Positions 12,318 through 24,412 of a stretch of DNA of 64,000 nucleotides are shown piece by piece (the stretch's first letter is position 1; each line of letters starts with the position of its first letter). Where the stretch lies: positions 352,761,034-352,825,033 of the forward strand of contig OY282558.1 in assembly GCA_958295665.1 (NCBI GenBank). Direction: 5' to 3'. Made by a program: the position numbers and the translations under genes. This DNA comes from Tipula vernalis. Lineage: Eukaryota; Arthropoda; Insecta; Diptera; Tipulidae. The notes beneath the pieces were generated by a model. That model saw only the letters and a list, made by a program, of their open reading frames with translations. It had not been told where the DNA came from and did not search any database.

Positions 12318-13258
12318 TTGAAATGTCTTCCGTGTTTAGAAGTACACGTGCATCGGACTGGCCGTAAGATGAAGTATCGCTGGACATCATGTGGTAAAAA
12401 CACATTTCTTTTAAATTTTTATGCAAACGAAGTGCTGATGGGTTTCTTTCATAAGATCCTCTATTAGTCCTGATAACTGAAATAGTGTTTTCTATACAAT
12501 CTGAATTTAAATTTGCTGTCAAAATGTATTTTTAATCGGTACATTTGATTAAGTCCCAAAGTTGCAAAATTCCATTAATTGACTGTTGCATTCCAGAAAA
12601 ACAGTATTCAGCCATTCCATTCGATTTCTTCCAAGTAGCTATCCACTCAACAGATTGTTTTAAATTTTCTAAAATTTCTTCAGATTCTTCTGACAAGGCA
12701 TTATTATTAGGAATATTTGAATATTTTATTTTCTTGTTAAATTAACAAACAATTTATTTAATCGGAAAAAATCGATTTTTCATTCGCGGTAAACAAATCT
12801 GTGTGTAGTGCCGCGTATATAGCTGTCGAAACATGATGACTGAAAACTTGAGTCGCAAGTTTTACTCTCATTTTTTGAAACGAATCTGGCTTAATATGGG
12901 CTTCTGTCAGTTTGTGCATTGATCTTATTACGCTATTTTCACTATTAAATAGTTTAACTAAAATACTCCATGATACTTCATTCTCACCAATTAAAAAATT
13001 TGATTTTAAAAGATTGTTTCGGAAACTTTTAAAAAGATGGACAACATCATATAAACAGAATATTTTTTTGTTCTGTATTGTCACATAAGGCTGAGAAATA
13101 CTAACACCTAGTTGTTTGTATGCAGTCCTATTTGGCGATCCTTGATCGCAAATTACAGCGTATACGTTTATTTGATTTGTAATCAAAATATTTAGGGTCG
13201 ATTTTAGAATTTCTGAAAGCTGAATTCCGCGAACACTACCACAATAATATCCAATTAC

Positions 13259-13326
13259 CTAATTGCAAGAAAATAAAAAAAAATTATTGAAACATGTTCC
13301 AATATTTTAAATTGTAAATGGAATAC
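13259..13326 (-). other. intron in the P-like transposase remnant
   Basis: Read on the minus strand, the exon ends CCTTGGAAAAAG, the intron starts GTATTCC and ends TTGCAATTAG, and the next exon starts GTAATTGGATATTATT. Splicing joins the family blocks PWKK and VIGYY without a frame change, whereas reading through meets stops. At 68 bp it has the usual size of short insect introns. Confidence 0.75.
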
Positions 13327-14131
13327 CTTTTTCCAAGGTTTATTGAATCCTCTCAACATAAATAAAAGAGCATATTCCGAAAATGATCTTTCGCGTCCTA
13401 GCTCACCTAGGTCACTAAAACCATATACACAATCCTCTTTAGTGTTATATTCCAACTCTGTCTCAATGCTCATTTCATCGAACACTAAAACGCAGCGTTT
13501 CTCGAGTTCAGGTGTATCTTTAAATTTCTCATTTAACATTTGTAAAATTTTTATAGAAATTACGGTTGTAAATTCAATAGTATTATACGATATCTTACTA
13601 TGGTACTTGGGCTTGGAAGTGTAAACCCTTCTTTTAATAAAAATTTATAAAAGCTTGGTGACCTGTAGTGAAATTTCAGAAATAGATCTTTTTCTTCTGA
13701 AGTCCATTTTGAGTTTACCGTATGCATCGTTTGAGCCTTTACAAATGTTTTTACACTTCCACTTCTTCCTTCCATTATTTTATTGAGAATACATTCGATG
13801 TCGTTTTTTAAAATTTCGTTAGGTTTTAATTTTTTTTTCGGGGTGAACGTAATAATAGTTCAGTAAGAATTTCATACTGATCGGTTTGTAGAAAGTTGGT
13901 AGAAGAAGTAGATATATCTAGAATTTCTGGTATAGGAAACTGAGATTCATGTACGTATGTATGTATGTTATTTGCTGACGATAACTCTTTAAATGGATTT
14001 CTATATGTTTTGGGCATATTTTCTTTATAAACTGCAAGCGATTCGTTATTGTCGTTACTAACATGATCACTTACATTTTCATTGTTTTGACATACATATA
14101 TTAATTTTACAATGTAAAATTTCCGTTTCAC

Positions 14132-16329
14132 TACTTAAATAATTTTTTGGTACCTATGGCATTAAAACTAAGCCTTGTTTTAAATTCACTTTTATTTATA
14201 AATTTTGGTTCGAAATGATCGGCACACAAATAAACTTGTTACCAAAATTTATTATCGTCTATCATCTTGAGGAATCAAAAACCTTGGAATCCCATATGAT
14301 TTTTTGTTTAAACAATTCAAATATGAACAATATGCCATTGCCATAATAAAAATAAAATAACGATTAACTTTTAAATTTCATGTATTTCTACTTCCGATAA
14401 ATGAACTGATGAAAACAAAAATCGATTTAGTAACAATATCAAAAATAATAACTGTGTTTTTGTTAACACTTACAAAGAAAACACAACACAAGTAAACGAA
14501 ATCAGCTTGTTCGCAAAGGATAAAAAATTTATATCTATTGTGATAGAAAGAGGAAACCATCCGACGACTTATTGAATTTTTATAAAAAATATTGTTTTAG
14601 TGTTGGTCATTAAAAAGCAAATCAAAATAGAAAAATTGTGTGTTCTTTTCTAGCTACATCATTATAATGCAACCCTATCTCAGTTCTTCTTTAACCTTAC
14701 ATGAATTGTACAAGCTCTTCTTTAACCATGTGAAATACGAAACAAAAAATTGATGTTGTTGTTGTTTATCACAGTAATACTATCTCTATATGTTCAATCA
14801 ACGGTTAAACCAAAAGTACCAAGCAACGAGGAGAGTGTAAATGTTTGCTCTTCGATATTATTAAATTTTCTTGGTAGAGAATAAGAAATTTGAGAAAATC
14901 AGTTGTACAATATACAACAGACATTTAGTAGACTATAGTCTCATAATTTTTGTTATGTTGTTCTTAGTTCAAGTGTGTTAAGTATGATTTGCCATTTTTT
15001 GTGATGTTGCATCATACAATTATTTGAGTGATCCAATAATATGTTACAAACACAACATTAAGTGTCTTATTTGGCACACTCGGAAAAAACTCATTTTAAG
15101 AATAATAAATTTATCGCAAATAAGCTTAATTCATGCATTTAATGCTTATTATTTTGTCGTCATTGTTTGCACGTAAATAAATTTAAATTCTTTATCTAAC
15201 ATTCAAATATTAAATATATATTATCATCAATTTAATATGTTATGAATTTCACTTGACGTAAAAAATAAACGCGACATAAACAAGATGTTATTGTACTTAT
15301 CTAATCGACGTAATTCCTAGGCTCAACTTCACGTTATTGTGTCATGTTACGTAAATTAAAATTTTAATTTTAATCGTAAGAGAAATGTAGAATACACTTA
15401 GTTAAATGTTTTTATGTCTAACTGAAATAACAGAACAAAAGTTAGCGATTTTCTGTTGATGCCACCGTTCCTTGTCTAATCGTAACCAAAATAGAAGGTA
15501 CTCATCTCCACATAAAATAACATCTAAATCCTAAATTTCTTAATTCTAGAGGTACTGGTTTTTTTAATTACAGAGCATCCAGGCATTCACACATGCATAT
15601 ACATACAGAATTCGCAAGGAGCAATAGGTCAAGAAAAAATTAATTTGAAAGTACATTTTTTAAATTTTGGATTGGTCGCAGAAAGAAATGTCGCAAATGA
15701 AAATTTAATTATTATAAATATTGGTCTGTAATTTTTTTTCGGGTTCTTAATGATTTCTTGATTTGCAGAATTGTTTCAAGATTTTAAGTTTATCCCATTT
15801 TTTCGGAAATTTTGCTTTTCGGGATTACTCGTATTTCTCGATATTGCTCGAAATTTGGAAGGGGTTTAGGAGTTACATCTTGTTTACCTAGAAGACATTT
15901 TCCTCGACACCCTCGAATTTGTATGGCATTTGGCCGCTTGATTTCGAGATTATCCGATTCTTTGAAGATTATTGTTGACGATTATTTGAGATTTTCTAGA
16001 TTAGGTAGTCGCGCACTCTGATACTCGCTTGATGTCACAGATTATTCAAAATTGTTGAATATGTTCGAGACTTCTTCCATATTATTTCAAATTTTCTAAA
16101 TTTTTCGATTATTATATGGAAATTCTTCTAGGTCACTTTACATTTGATTAGTATTGAGTTAGTGCTTAAAGTTTGGTTGTAAGCCAATAAACATTATGTA
16201 ATCTTAAAATTCAGTTTGGGATTTTGTATGATGTATTTCGATAGAAATATCTTCACAATAAAAATGCATTTAACTTGGATGATGAACTAAGTTTCTAAGT
16301 TTTGTAACAATACGACATATTAACTGATC
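14132..16329. other. A+T-rich stretch without recognised features
   Basis: No THAP-domain exon can be seen upstream of the transposase remnant, and no transposon ends are recognisable. The 69-codon frame at 15812-16021 has no family signature. Contains CAA/TTG-rich and ATA-rich stretches only. Confidence 0.4.
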
Positions 16330-16935
16330 TTTAGAACAGATCAGCCGTATAACGCTCTGGTTGCAATGAATAGCGTGGAGGGGCCATTCACTTCTTCACC
16401 AATGTCTTTCATCAACTTACGCAACGAAGTGACTTCTTTAACCGCTGCACATCAAGCCATATATTCAGCTTCGATTGTTGATAGTGCGCCCGAATGTTGT
16501 CGTTGACTGCTCCATTTTACCGGTTCACTATTGCGCATGAAAACATATCCAGAAGTTAATCGTCGTATATTGGAGTCATTTGTTCAATATTGATTGAATA
16601 TTTGTATTCAATTGCTCGACCTTTTGTACCAGTTAAATATTTAATTATTCTTTTAACCACGTTCCAGTGGGTATTCGTGTGATTTGGAAGAAATCTACTG
16701 GCAACCCGAAGTATATGTCTGGTCGGTTGATGATTGAATCAAATATCAGAGAACCAACTGAATCTCGATACGGTGCGGATATTTTATTTGGTTTTTGATT
16801 ATTGTCAATTGAATTATCCGATTAGTTTATTTTTACCTCGAAAGTTGCTTGAAGATGTTTAAGTACAATTTTCAGTGCATCATCAACATAAAGTATTAAT
16901 AGTACTCTCGCATTATTGAAATGTCCTCGATAAAA

Positions 16936-17455
16936 ACAACTAGCAGCATTACTATGAATGAGGCCGCATTTGCTCAAAAAAGTTTGAAGTCAAATCATAC
17001 AAAGACTTTTTCAATTTACATACAATTTTTGAGTTGATATTTGTTCCATCTGGTGGCGTCAAATACATGTCTTCCTGTAACTCGCTGTATATGAATGCTA
17101 TTTACATCGAACTGCGTATTTTCAAAATCATTTCGTGCTGCCACAGAGGAGAATCCTAATTGAGTCAAAACGTGTTGTCAGTGCAAACAGCTCAGTCAGT
17201 GCACAACTAGCAGCATTACTATGAATGAGGCCGCATTTGCTCAAAAAAGTTTGAAGTCAAATCATACAAAGACTTTTTCAATTTACATACAATTTTTGAG
17301 TTGATATTTGTTCCATCTGGTGGCGTCAAATACATGTCTTCCTGTAACTCGCTGTATATGAATGCTATTTACATCGAACTGCGTATTTTCAAAATCATTT
17401 CGTGCTGCCACAGTGGAGAATCCTAATTGAGTCAAAACGTGTTGTCAGTGCAAAC
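16936..17455. repeat. tandem duplication inside the copia remnant
   Basis: Bases 16936-17188 and 17203-17455 are direct copies of 253 bp at a spacing of 267 bp. They differ at a single position that I can find (CAGAGGAG in the left copy, CAGTGGAG in the right). The 14-bp joint between them contains CAGTCAGTGC, which resembles the copy end GTCAGTGC. It lies in the reverse-transcriptase region. Its near identity contrasts with the decay of the host element, so the duplication is much younger than the insertion. Confidence 0.95.
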
Positions 17456-17967
17456 GTTCCATTGAAGTCAATGCCTTGTTTTTGGTGAATACCAGTTGCA
17501 CAAAGTCTTGACTTGTATCGAACAAATTCTCCATTCGGATTTCTTTTAATTTTGAAAACCCATCTTGATCCAAAAGTTAGTTTACCTGGTGGTAACTTAA
17601 CAACCTCCCAAGTGTTCTTCTATTTGAGTGCATCTAATTCATCTTGTATTGAGTTCGCCCAATTTTTCGCTTCTGTACATGATATCGCTTCCTCATAAGT
17701 CTCAGGACTATAAGTTTCAACAAAACTTGCCCCTCGTAGTCTTATTGTGCACGAATTCTGATTGTTTCGCGATTGCATAACTTATAGCCGGCATTGTCTT
17801 GACTATTTATTGACCGCTGTGTTGTTGCTTCGTGTTCCACTAACTCGTCTTCTACATCTCGAATTCCTTTAGTTTTATTATTTTCGGATTCATGAACTTC
17901 TAATTGGTTTTCGTATTTATTTGATTGAGTACAATCATCATCATTGTTGTCTTCTGGTATATTAATC

Positions 17968-18669
17968 TCAACCGTTATATCTTCTTGGAAGGCAGACAAC
18001 TGCATTTTCGATGAAAATAACGTTGCGGAAACCTTGATTTTTTCCGGATTCTTTATCATAAAGACGATAATTGGTAGAATGGCCGTCGTAGCCAACAAAC
18101 ATTAAGTGGTCCTTTGTATCACAAACCAGGGATCGTGCACTCCCACAATAGTTCTCATATCTCGTTCCGCTCTCCCATTCTGTTCGGCTGTATAGAGAAG
18201 TTGTTTCCATAGATATTCCATTTTCCGAAAGATACTCTTTGAAAGTGGTATTACAGTATTCGGTCCCGTTATCAACCTGTAAAACCTTTGGTGGTGAACC
18301 AAACTTATTGCGTGGGAAATTTACAAATTCTTTGAAAGAGTCAAAAGCATCCGATTTGTGTTTAATGAAGAAAATGATACGATAACCGGAACTGCCATCT
18401 TTGAAGAGAATAAAATATCTCATCCCATTGACTGATGGTTGAAACATGGGACCACATACGTCATTGTGCACAAGCTCACCGGGTTTGGTTTTTCTGTTTA
18501 CAACTGATTTGAATGGTAACTTGTGGCCTTTTCTATAAACAAATGATTCACAGAAAATTTGGTCGATGTTGTCGATACTGACATTCTTAATTATTCCCTC
18601 GGTCACCATTTCTTTCAACGCTTGCTTGTTGATGTGTCCGAGTCTCTCGTGACACAATTTTATGTCCAC
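17968..18669 (-). pseudogene. copia-type pre-integrase/integrase fragment
   Basis: The longest intact frame of the copia remnant (233 codons). It contains the pre-integrase H-E-R-L-G-H block at the start, then the DVCGP block, F.D..S.Y (LFKDGSSGYR) and DNGTEY, which supply the first two acidic residues of the integrase D,D(35)E triad. The frame then leaves the family reading: the block that should hold the following NGRAER motif is read from an overlapping frame (18102-18302). The last ~40 residues correspond to the segment after the integrase core (VGYDGHSTNYRLYD). It is therefore a broken piece, not a gene. Confidence 0.85.
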
Positions 18670-18895
18670 ACTTTTCGTTGCATTTACTCAGAGACAGATA
18701 TTGTTCGAAATAACATGGTTGTTTTCTTTAATAACCTTCTTGCCTTTCGTCGTTATTAAACCTTCGGAAAACAAATTTTTCCTGAAATCAGGTATGTGCA
18801 ATACATTTATTATTGTTACCTTTAATGGCACCTTTTCCTTTAACCTCTAGATCTTGATTATATCCGAGTTTTACAGAAACGTAATCATCCATGGT

Positions 18896-19568
18896 TTTAA
18901 AAATTTATATCCATTATCCAATAGATTAATAAACTTTAGTAATCAATTTAGTGTGATTCAAAAACTAAATTTCCAATACACAGTAATATATGTACGAAGC
19001 ACTCCATAAATAGAATACAGTTACCACTAAACTTCTAAAAATAACTGCCATTTCGTCATACTACGTAACATTTTAAAAATTACGGCATTATGTGAAATTC
19101 CCCATTACGATATACTACACTAACACAATCGTGCTAATCAAGTTGATTATTGTGACTTGTGAGTTGTTTGTAACTATTGCCTTATTGCTTTGGTGACAAC
19201 AAGCACTAGTTTATTTATGTTTTGTGTAAAAATTGATTATGTTTTACGTAAAACTAAATTTGTTTTGGTTTAGCTAAAACGTGTTTTGTTTTATACAATG
19301 CAATTGTTTTTGTAAATTTATCAAAGCAATATAGCATGCGACTGTAGTGTGAAACAATTTGTTTACCATCTTCACAAACACAATTAAATACATTTTTACT
19401 CTCTTTCTCTTCTGAGTTCTGACATAAACAAATTTTTTTGTTTCATTGCTGATAATCATTTGGTTTGTTTATGATATTTTTTGTTTTGTTATGTTTAGTT
19501 TTATTTTAAAATTCAACGAAATCTGTTGTTTTGAATTTAGTTTACGCATACAATAAATCGTGAACAGT
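18896..19568. other. A+T-rich upstream region of the F-box gene
   Basis: About 670 bp between the copia remnant and the ATG of the F-box gene. No copia LTR or gag can be seen. The promoter presumably lies here, but no clear TATA box or initiator stands out against the A+T background. Confidence 0.4.
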
Positions 19569-20997
19569 ATGGAGCCGGAAATTACAACTTATGATTATTC
19601 ATTGTTGCCACAACACGTAATTATTTTGCACAATTGTAACCCAAATGGAAAATTATTAAATTGTTTTTGAAATATTTTAGATTATCACAAATATTTTAAG
19701 CCATTTGCCGGTACATCAGTTAACCAATTTGACCACCGTTTGTCGGGCATGGTATGCAGCATCATTTAGTCGAGTAATTACGGAAAAAATTGCTATTCGT
19801 TTGTACGACAAAGCATGTGTTGATCGATTTATCGATAGCGACATTGATGTTCGTCCATTTGCATCCGTCTACTTTAGTCGTACTAAGTTTAATGAACTGA
19901 ATTATCGAAACTTTTTTGAGAAATTCGGAACAAATATTCGTCATCTAGAATTCAGTGAATGTAAAATTGAATTCGATCAACTTTTGGAATGTATTGGCCT
20001 GGTAGAAAGATTAGAATCTTTAACAATCGAAACGGGTGATGGTACAAATTGGAATAAAAATGTGGAAATCATCAATATTACTGATGGTTTGATAAAAAAT
20101 TTGAGTGGAGTAAAAACGTTGTCGATTAGGTGTGGTACCCATCAAGAGTTTACGGTCATAAATTTGATATTAAGCAAATGTACAAATTTGGATAGCCTTA
20201 CATATGTGATTGCATTAAAGCAAGGTTGCAACGATGATGTAGGGGAAATATACGAAAATTTGATTAGTGCTATGGAACAATGGGGGCGAGTCGATTTGAG
20301 TTTTCTCTCGATTGAGAATAATGCTTCGGCGGTGTGCGACGCTTTTTTCACATCCTTTCAAGTGCTCAACGTTATTCGGATACAAACATTGAACCTACGG
20401 AATATTCGAATTGGTTACGATCCGAAAAGCTTTGATAAGTTTTGTGCTGGGATGTACGATATAGAAGATCTGGATATTGAAATCAAAACAATTTCAAATT
20501 TATCCAATATTTGCAATTATATACCGCATTTAACGCGGCTTTCTATAAATGCAATGTGCATCAAAGCTATTGGTGTAATAGAAAAATTGGAAAGGCTTGA
20601 AGTTCTCGAAATTGCCGCATTTAACATCCCCGAATTAGAACTACTAAAAATATTTAATGCTAAAATGCCAAAATTAAGAAAACTCAATTTAAATATAATG
20701 ATCGTGAGCAAAGCATGTTTAATCGCGTTATGCAATAATTTTAAGAATCTGGAATATTTGAACGTGACTCTGAATACGAAATGCTGTTATCCAATATTCA
20801 AAAATTTGCGAAATTTGAAAAATTTAACAATATACTTGGAGCCAAACAAAGAGGACACATTTGATAAGGAGGATTCCAACATTTTGGAATTACAAAAACT
20901 TGAACGATTGTATATTGATGAGTTAATGCCTGGAATGACAGCAGACCACATAGCTCAACTGAATTTGAAATTTTATAAGTGTATGGCAGATAATTAA
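19569..20997 (+). CDS. F-box and leucine-rich-repeat protein, two exons, 454 aa
   Basis: Likely substrate-recognition subunit of an SCF (Skp1-Cullin-F-box) ubiquitin ligase; that role is inferred from the family. Exon 1 is 19569-19616 (16 codons), the GT-AG intron is 19617-19680 (64 bp, phase 0), and exon 2 is 19681-20997, ending TAA. Splicing completes the F-box across the junction: SLLPQH|IITNILSHLPVHQL, then VCRAWYAA (residues about 12-45). The remainder is leucine-rich-repeat-like, with spaced L-x-x-L-x-L blocks such as IRHLEFSECKI, LESLTIE, VKTLSIRCG, IEDLDIEI, LTRLSINA, LEVLEIAA, LRKLNLNI, LEYLNVTL and LKNLTIYLEP. There is no signal peptide or membrane segment. The start has a good context (A at -3, G at +4). 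An internal start at 19705 would delete half the F-box. The frame is intact, unlike all neighbours, and it has no recognisable partner gene nearby. The target is unknown, so I give no symbol. Confidence 0.85.
19617..19680 (+). other. intron 1 of the F-box gene
   Basis: GTAATT donor and AATATTTTAG acceptor, 64 bp, phase 0. Without removal the reading frame from the ATG hits a stop inside this segment. With removal, exon 1 and exon 2 encode a continuous F-box. Confidence 0.85.
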
Positions 20998-21016
20998 ATT
21001 AAAAAAAAAAAATTTT

Positions 21017-21022
21017 AATAAA
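21017..21022 (+). other. polyadenylation signal of the F-box gene
   Basis: AATAAA 20 bp after the TAA stop, preceded by an A run (about 21001-21012) and followed by a GTT/TTGT-rich stretch (TTGGTTTGTTTTGTTG) suited to a downstream element. Confidence 0.7.
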
Positions 21023-22506
21023 GAAGTTAGTTGGTTTGTTTTGTTGTCCTAACTAAAATAAAATAATATGATATATGTACAATAGAGTCTCCTCGATCGA
21101 TAAAAATGAGAACTGTGGAATATTTAACAAGTTTAAATATTACCTAAAATGAAATGCAGGATATTTTGTACTTGAATGCTAATCTTTTAATGCGTGATTT
21201 CGTGATCAATTTGTCGGATCTTCTATTTTCAATATCCAATGCTAGTGTTCACTGATGACAATGGATAAAAATATCCGGATATTTTTTGAGAAAAAACGAA
21301 CGCCTCAAAAGGATCGGTATATTTTTAACTCTGCTTGTATTTGAATTTTTTTGGAGTTGTTTTGACAACCGAAAATTATTTCTTTTATCGGCGTAAAAAA
21401 TCCAAAATTTTTACGAATTGAAAAATTTAAAATAAAATAATATGAAAAGTTTCGATTTCAACAATGATATTAATAAAAAACCTTAAAATAATAAAACAAA
21501 AATGTGATGTTAAGATACAAAATACGAAAATTATATTTTAAGAATAAAAGTTGTTCACTCATGTCATAAAAATAATCCGGATAGTTTATTAGTCAATGAA
21601 CGTACGAAATGAGATACAGAACGATAGCGAAAAGTCGTTCGAGCCTACTGTCATCGTGCTGTCATTTTCGATTTGACTAGTCGATTTAATATGGTTTGAC
21701 AGATGACAGAACACATATTCGGTGTTTATGTTCGATTAACGAAGAAATTGAGGTTACACTTTCAAAGAGGGGTAAAAAATCTATCGAAAACGACATAAGT
21801 AGCTAGTATTTTATTGAACGTGTGTCAGATTTGAAAACTAATATCGAAAAATTAATTTCACTAAATTTAATTCAATTTAATTTTAATAAAAATTAATCTA
21901 GTTTCATTAAATTTAGTGAAAGTAATTTACTTCACAACCAACATTTAACACCAAAATTCAATTCAGCATCTATACATTGAAGAGACAGCAATTAATCATT
22001 AACCAAATAACCTGAAACTCGAGATGGATAAAAATCCCCTAATCACCTGTTTTCCTACTCCTGGCAGTCACATTGTGTTTTATATTCAGTTGAGTTGTGA
22101 TTCCATGTTGAATAGGTCGATCGCGTGTGAGTTGTAAAAAAGTGAGTTTTGTTAAGAAAATCTACAACGAAACTAATCGTTGTAACTTGAAGGTAAGTCA
22201 ATAAATTTTATTTTCATTAATACAATTTTTATTTTTAGATAATAGTAATAATTAATATTTGTGTAATGTAATTCTCAATTATTTTTGCAAAAATATTTAA
22301 TATTTAGAGTAAATATTTGGGGGCTCATTGCTGGGCTTACCAAAACTAAAAGGATCAATATTGGATCGTAAAAAAAGAAACGCTTGTTCTAGTTATGAGC
22401 CAGTGTACTATAGTATATACCACATATAGCTCATTAGTAGTTATATTTACACTATTATAATTTAAATTTAAAACCTGTTTTAGTATTAGTTTGACTAACC
22501 CTAACA
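21023..22506. other. intergenic A+T-rich DNA with one dispersed repeat copy
   Basis: Between the F-box gene and the pogo/Tigger remnant. The segment 21847-22035 resembles 42915-43125 on the same strand. Shared landmarks are GAAAAATTAATTTCACTAAA, TTTAATTCAA, TTCAATTCA-CATCTA, GACAGCAA and ATAACCTGAAA. No transposon ends or other coding sequence seen. Confidence 0.45.
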
Positions 22507-24412
22507 ATGCCTTCCAAAATAAACTTTGTGTATAATGTGAACGATATAGAACAGGCACTCGAAAATATTAGAAGTGGGACTTCGATTCATGCGGCTGCTA
22601 AGATGTTCAACATTCCAAGGTCAACGCTTCAACACAGAATAAATAATCGTTTGAGAAAAAGTATAATAGAGCCTGCAGCAGTATTAACAATGTCGGAGGT
22701 AAAAGACATTGTTAATTGGATTTTTAAAAACCATTCCAGAGGTTTCTCAAAGAGAAAACACGAAGAAGTTGGGGTAGTGAAGGAATTCTTAGATTCCAAT
22801 CTCAGAAAGAACATGTTTGTTGATAATCTACCTGGCAACAAATGGTACAACGCATTTTTAAAAAGGCACCCAGAGTTATCCATAAGAACACCCGAGGCTG
22901 TAACTAATTGTAGTGCCTGTGTATCGGAAAAAGACATTAGAGGCTGGTTTCAACAAATTGAATATTATTTTATTTCAAAAAATTTAAATGATGACGTGCT
23001 TAAAGATCCATCAAGGATTTTTAATGGTGACGAATCTGGATTTTTGTTAAGCCCGAAAGATGGGACAGTCCTAGCCCCAAAGGGAGCAACCAACGTCTAC
23101 GTGACAGATAAAGGTCGGGCTAAAGAAAGCTTTACTGTGATGTTTAGTTTCTCTGCTGATGCCATTGTGATTCCTCCGATGTTAGTGTTTAACTATAAAA
23201 GGGTACCGAAGGATGTAATGGATTCAATTCCAGAGGGCAACAAAAACGGATTCTGGGTGGATAACTTCGGAAGCGTGCTTGTTTTAAATCCAGGAAGTTT
23301 TTTATCCTACACTTGTGTCTAAAAATATATCTTTTCCAGCAGTGCTTTTTATCGATGGTCGTAAGACACATCTGACCTACGCACTTTCTAAATTACGTGA
23401 GACGCTTAAAATAATATTGATATGTCTATATTCTAATTCAACACGGATTCTTCAATCTGCGGAAGTCGCAATATTTAGACCTTTAAAATAAGGTTGGATG
23501 AAGAAAGTTCAGGTGTGGAGTAGCAATAACATCGACAATCAGTTCTCCAAGAAACATTTCTCACCGATGTTGAAAATAGTTACAGATATGTAAAACGTGA
23601 CACAATAATTAATGTATCTCGCTCTTGTGCACTTTCTCCCTTCAACGCAAATTCTATTGATTATTCTAAGTGCCTCGCAAACTCAACCCGAATTCCAAAG
23701 AAAATTCAACCAACCGAAAATTTCAAAATTGAAGAAAATGTGAGCATCATTAACCTTATGGAATTTATTAAAATTGTTTGATGTGACAAAATTAAACAGG
23801 TGGACGCAATTGGGCAGAGCAATGCTACACACTCCGGCGATTTGCTATTATTGCATAAAATATATGAAAGTATTAAAGGTGGATTTAACAAATGTTGTAA
23901 GATGTATAATTATGTAGATAATAAGTTTTAATATGTGTAATTTACATAAAAGTGGGTTTTAATGTAGCGTACCTAATTTTAATTAAGGCTTCTCGGATAG
24001 AAACGTAAGGTCACGTTGGATCGCGAGGAATCCAATTTGGTATAGATAAATCAAACTGAGACACAAATATTTCACCAGGGTGATATTCCGATGATTTCAA
24101 TCGTAAAGTTTTTTAAATTTCATTAAGACACCAGCTCGAAAAGGAGTGAGAAATGTTGAACGGCAAAGTTATATAATAACATCAACCCCGTTCCAGAATG
24201 CCATCAAAACCAAAATTGATGAGAAATCTGCGATCGAACAACGGAATATAGACTGGAAAAATGAGAGGTTAGAGAAGAAAATTTTAAAAGGACAAACCAA
24301 AGAAAACAAAAGTTCACTATACCAAAGAAACGGCCACTTCACAACCCAAACCCAAAACTTATCAGTGGAAAAAATCGAATTAAGAAAACGTGGGTTAATC
24401 CCAGGTTTCTAA
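22507..24412 (+). pseudogene. pogo/Tigger-type (Tc1/mariner superfamily) transposase, frameshifted
   Basis: DNA transposase of the pogo/Tigger branch. The N-terminus is a Psq-type helix-turn-helix (INFVYNVNDIEQALENI, then SIHAAAKMFNIPRSTLQHRI). A CENP-B-like second helix-turn-helix region follows (GNKWYNAFLKRHPELSIRTPE), then the DDE domain with the first acidic block FNGDESGF. The first frame closes at 23322. A frameshift near 23295-23305 moves the rest to another frame: the second acidic block DGRKTHLT, then QSAEVAIFRPLK, where the family normally has D and this copy has E. The C-terminal part reappears at 24128-24412 (TPARKGVRNVERQSYIITS and a lysine-rich tail). Frameshift, stops and the altered third acidic position argue that it is dead. 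Terminal inverted repeats were not established. Confidence 0.85.

Larger units (their letters stand above)
11419..14131 (-). pseudogene. P-element/THAP9-like transposase, decayed, introns retained
   Basis: Cut-and-paste transposase of the P-element superfamily, read right to left. Family landmarks in order: an acidic N-terminal part (14131-13840), SPRKK, WTSEEKDLFLKFHYRSPSFY, LPSPSTI, the first catalytic block FDEMS (about 13482-13468) with GFSDLG, RGFNKPWKK, ICDQG, YDVVHLFKSFRNNLL (second acidic block), LNSDCIENTIS..R (third block), and the C-terminal NGYI with a CxxC pair. Two GT-AG introns remain in phase: 13259-13326 (68 bp) and 11862-12317 (456 bp, phase 1). Damage: an apparent 1-base loss in a nine-A run near 13835, a frameshift near 13600, in-frame stops and a frameshift at about 12730-12760, and a stop at 12532-12534. 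No N-terminal THAP zinc finger and no terminal inverted repeats were found. It is non-functional as it stands. Confidence 0.85.
16330..18895 (-). mobile_element. Ty1/copia-type LTR retrotransposon remnant (pol region)
   Basis: Decayed pol polyprotein, read right to left. From about 18880: a protease/pre-integrase linker with the LHIPDFRKNLFSEG block; the GAG-pre-integrase motif CHERLGHINKQAL (just below 18660); an integrase core with DVCGP (18448-18462) and DNGTEY (about 18256-18273), then NGRAER in a shifted frame (about 18175-18160); a reverse transcriptase with the YVDD catalytic motif at 16879-16890; and an RNase H end with STIEAEYMA followed by an in-frame stop, then KEVTSLRKL (about 16490-16410). 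The domain order INT-RT-RH is copia-type. Gag, the zinc knuckle and most of the protease are missing, and I found no LTR on either side. Several frameshifts and stops, plus the tandem duplication listed separately, show the copy is dead. Confidence 0.85.
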
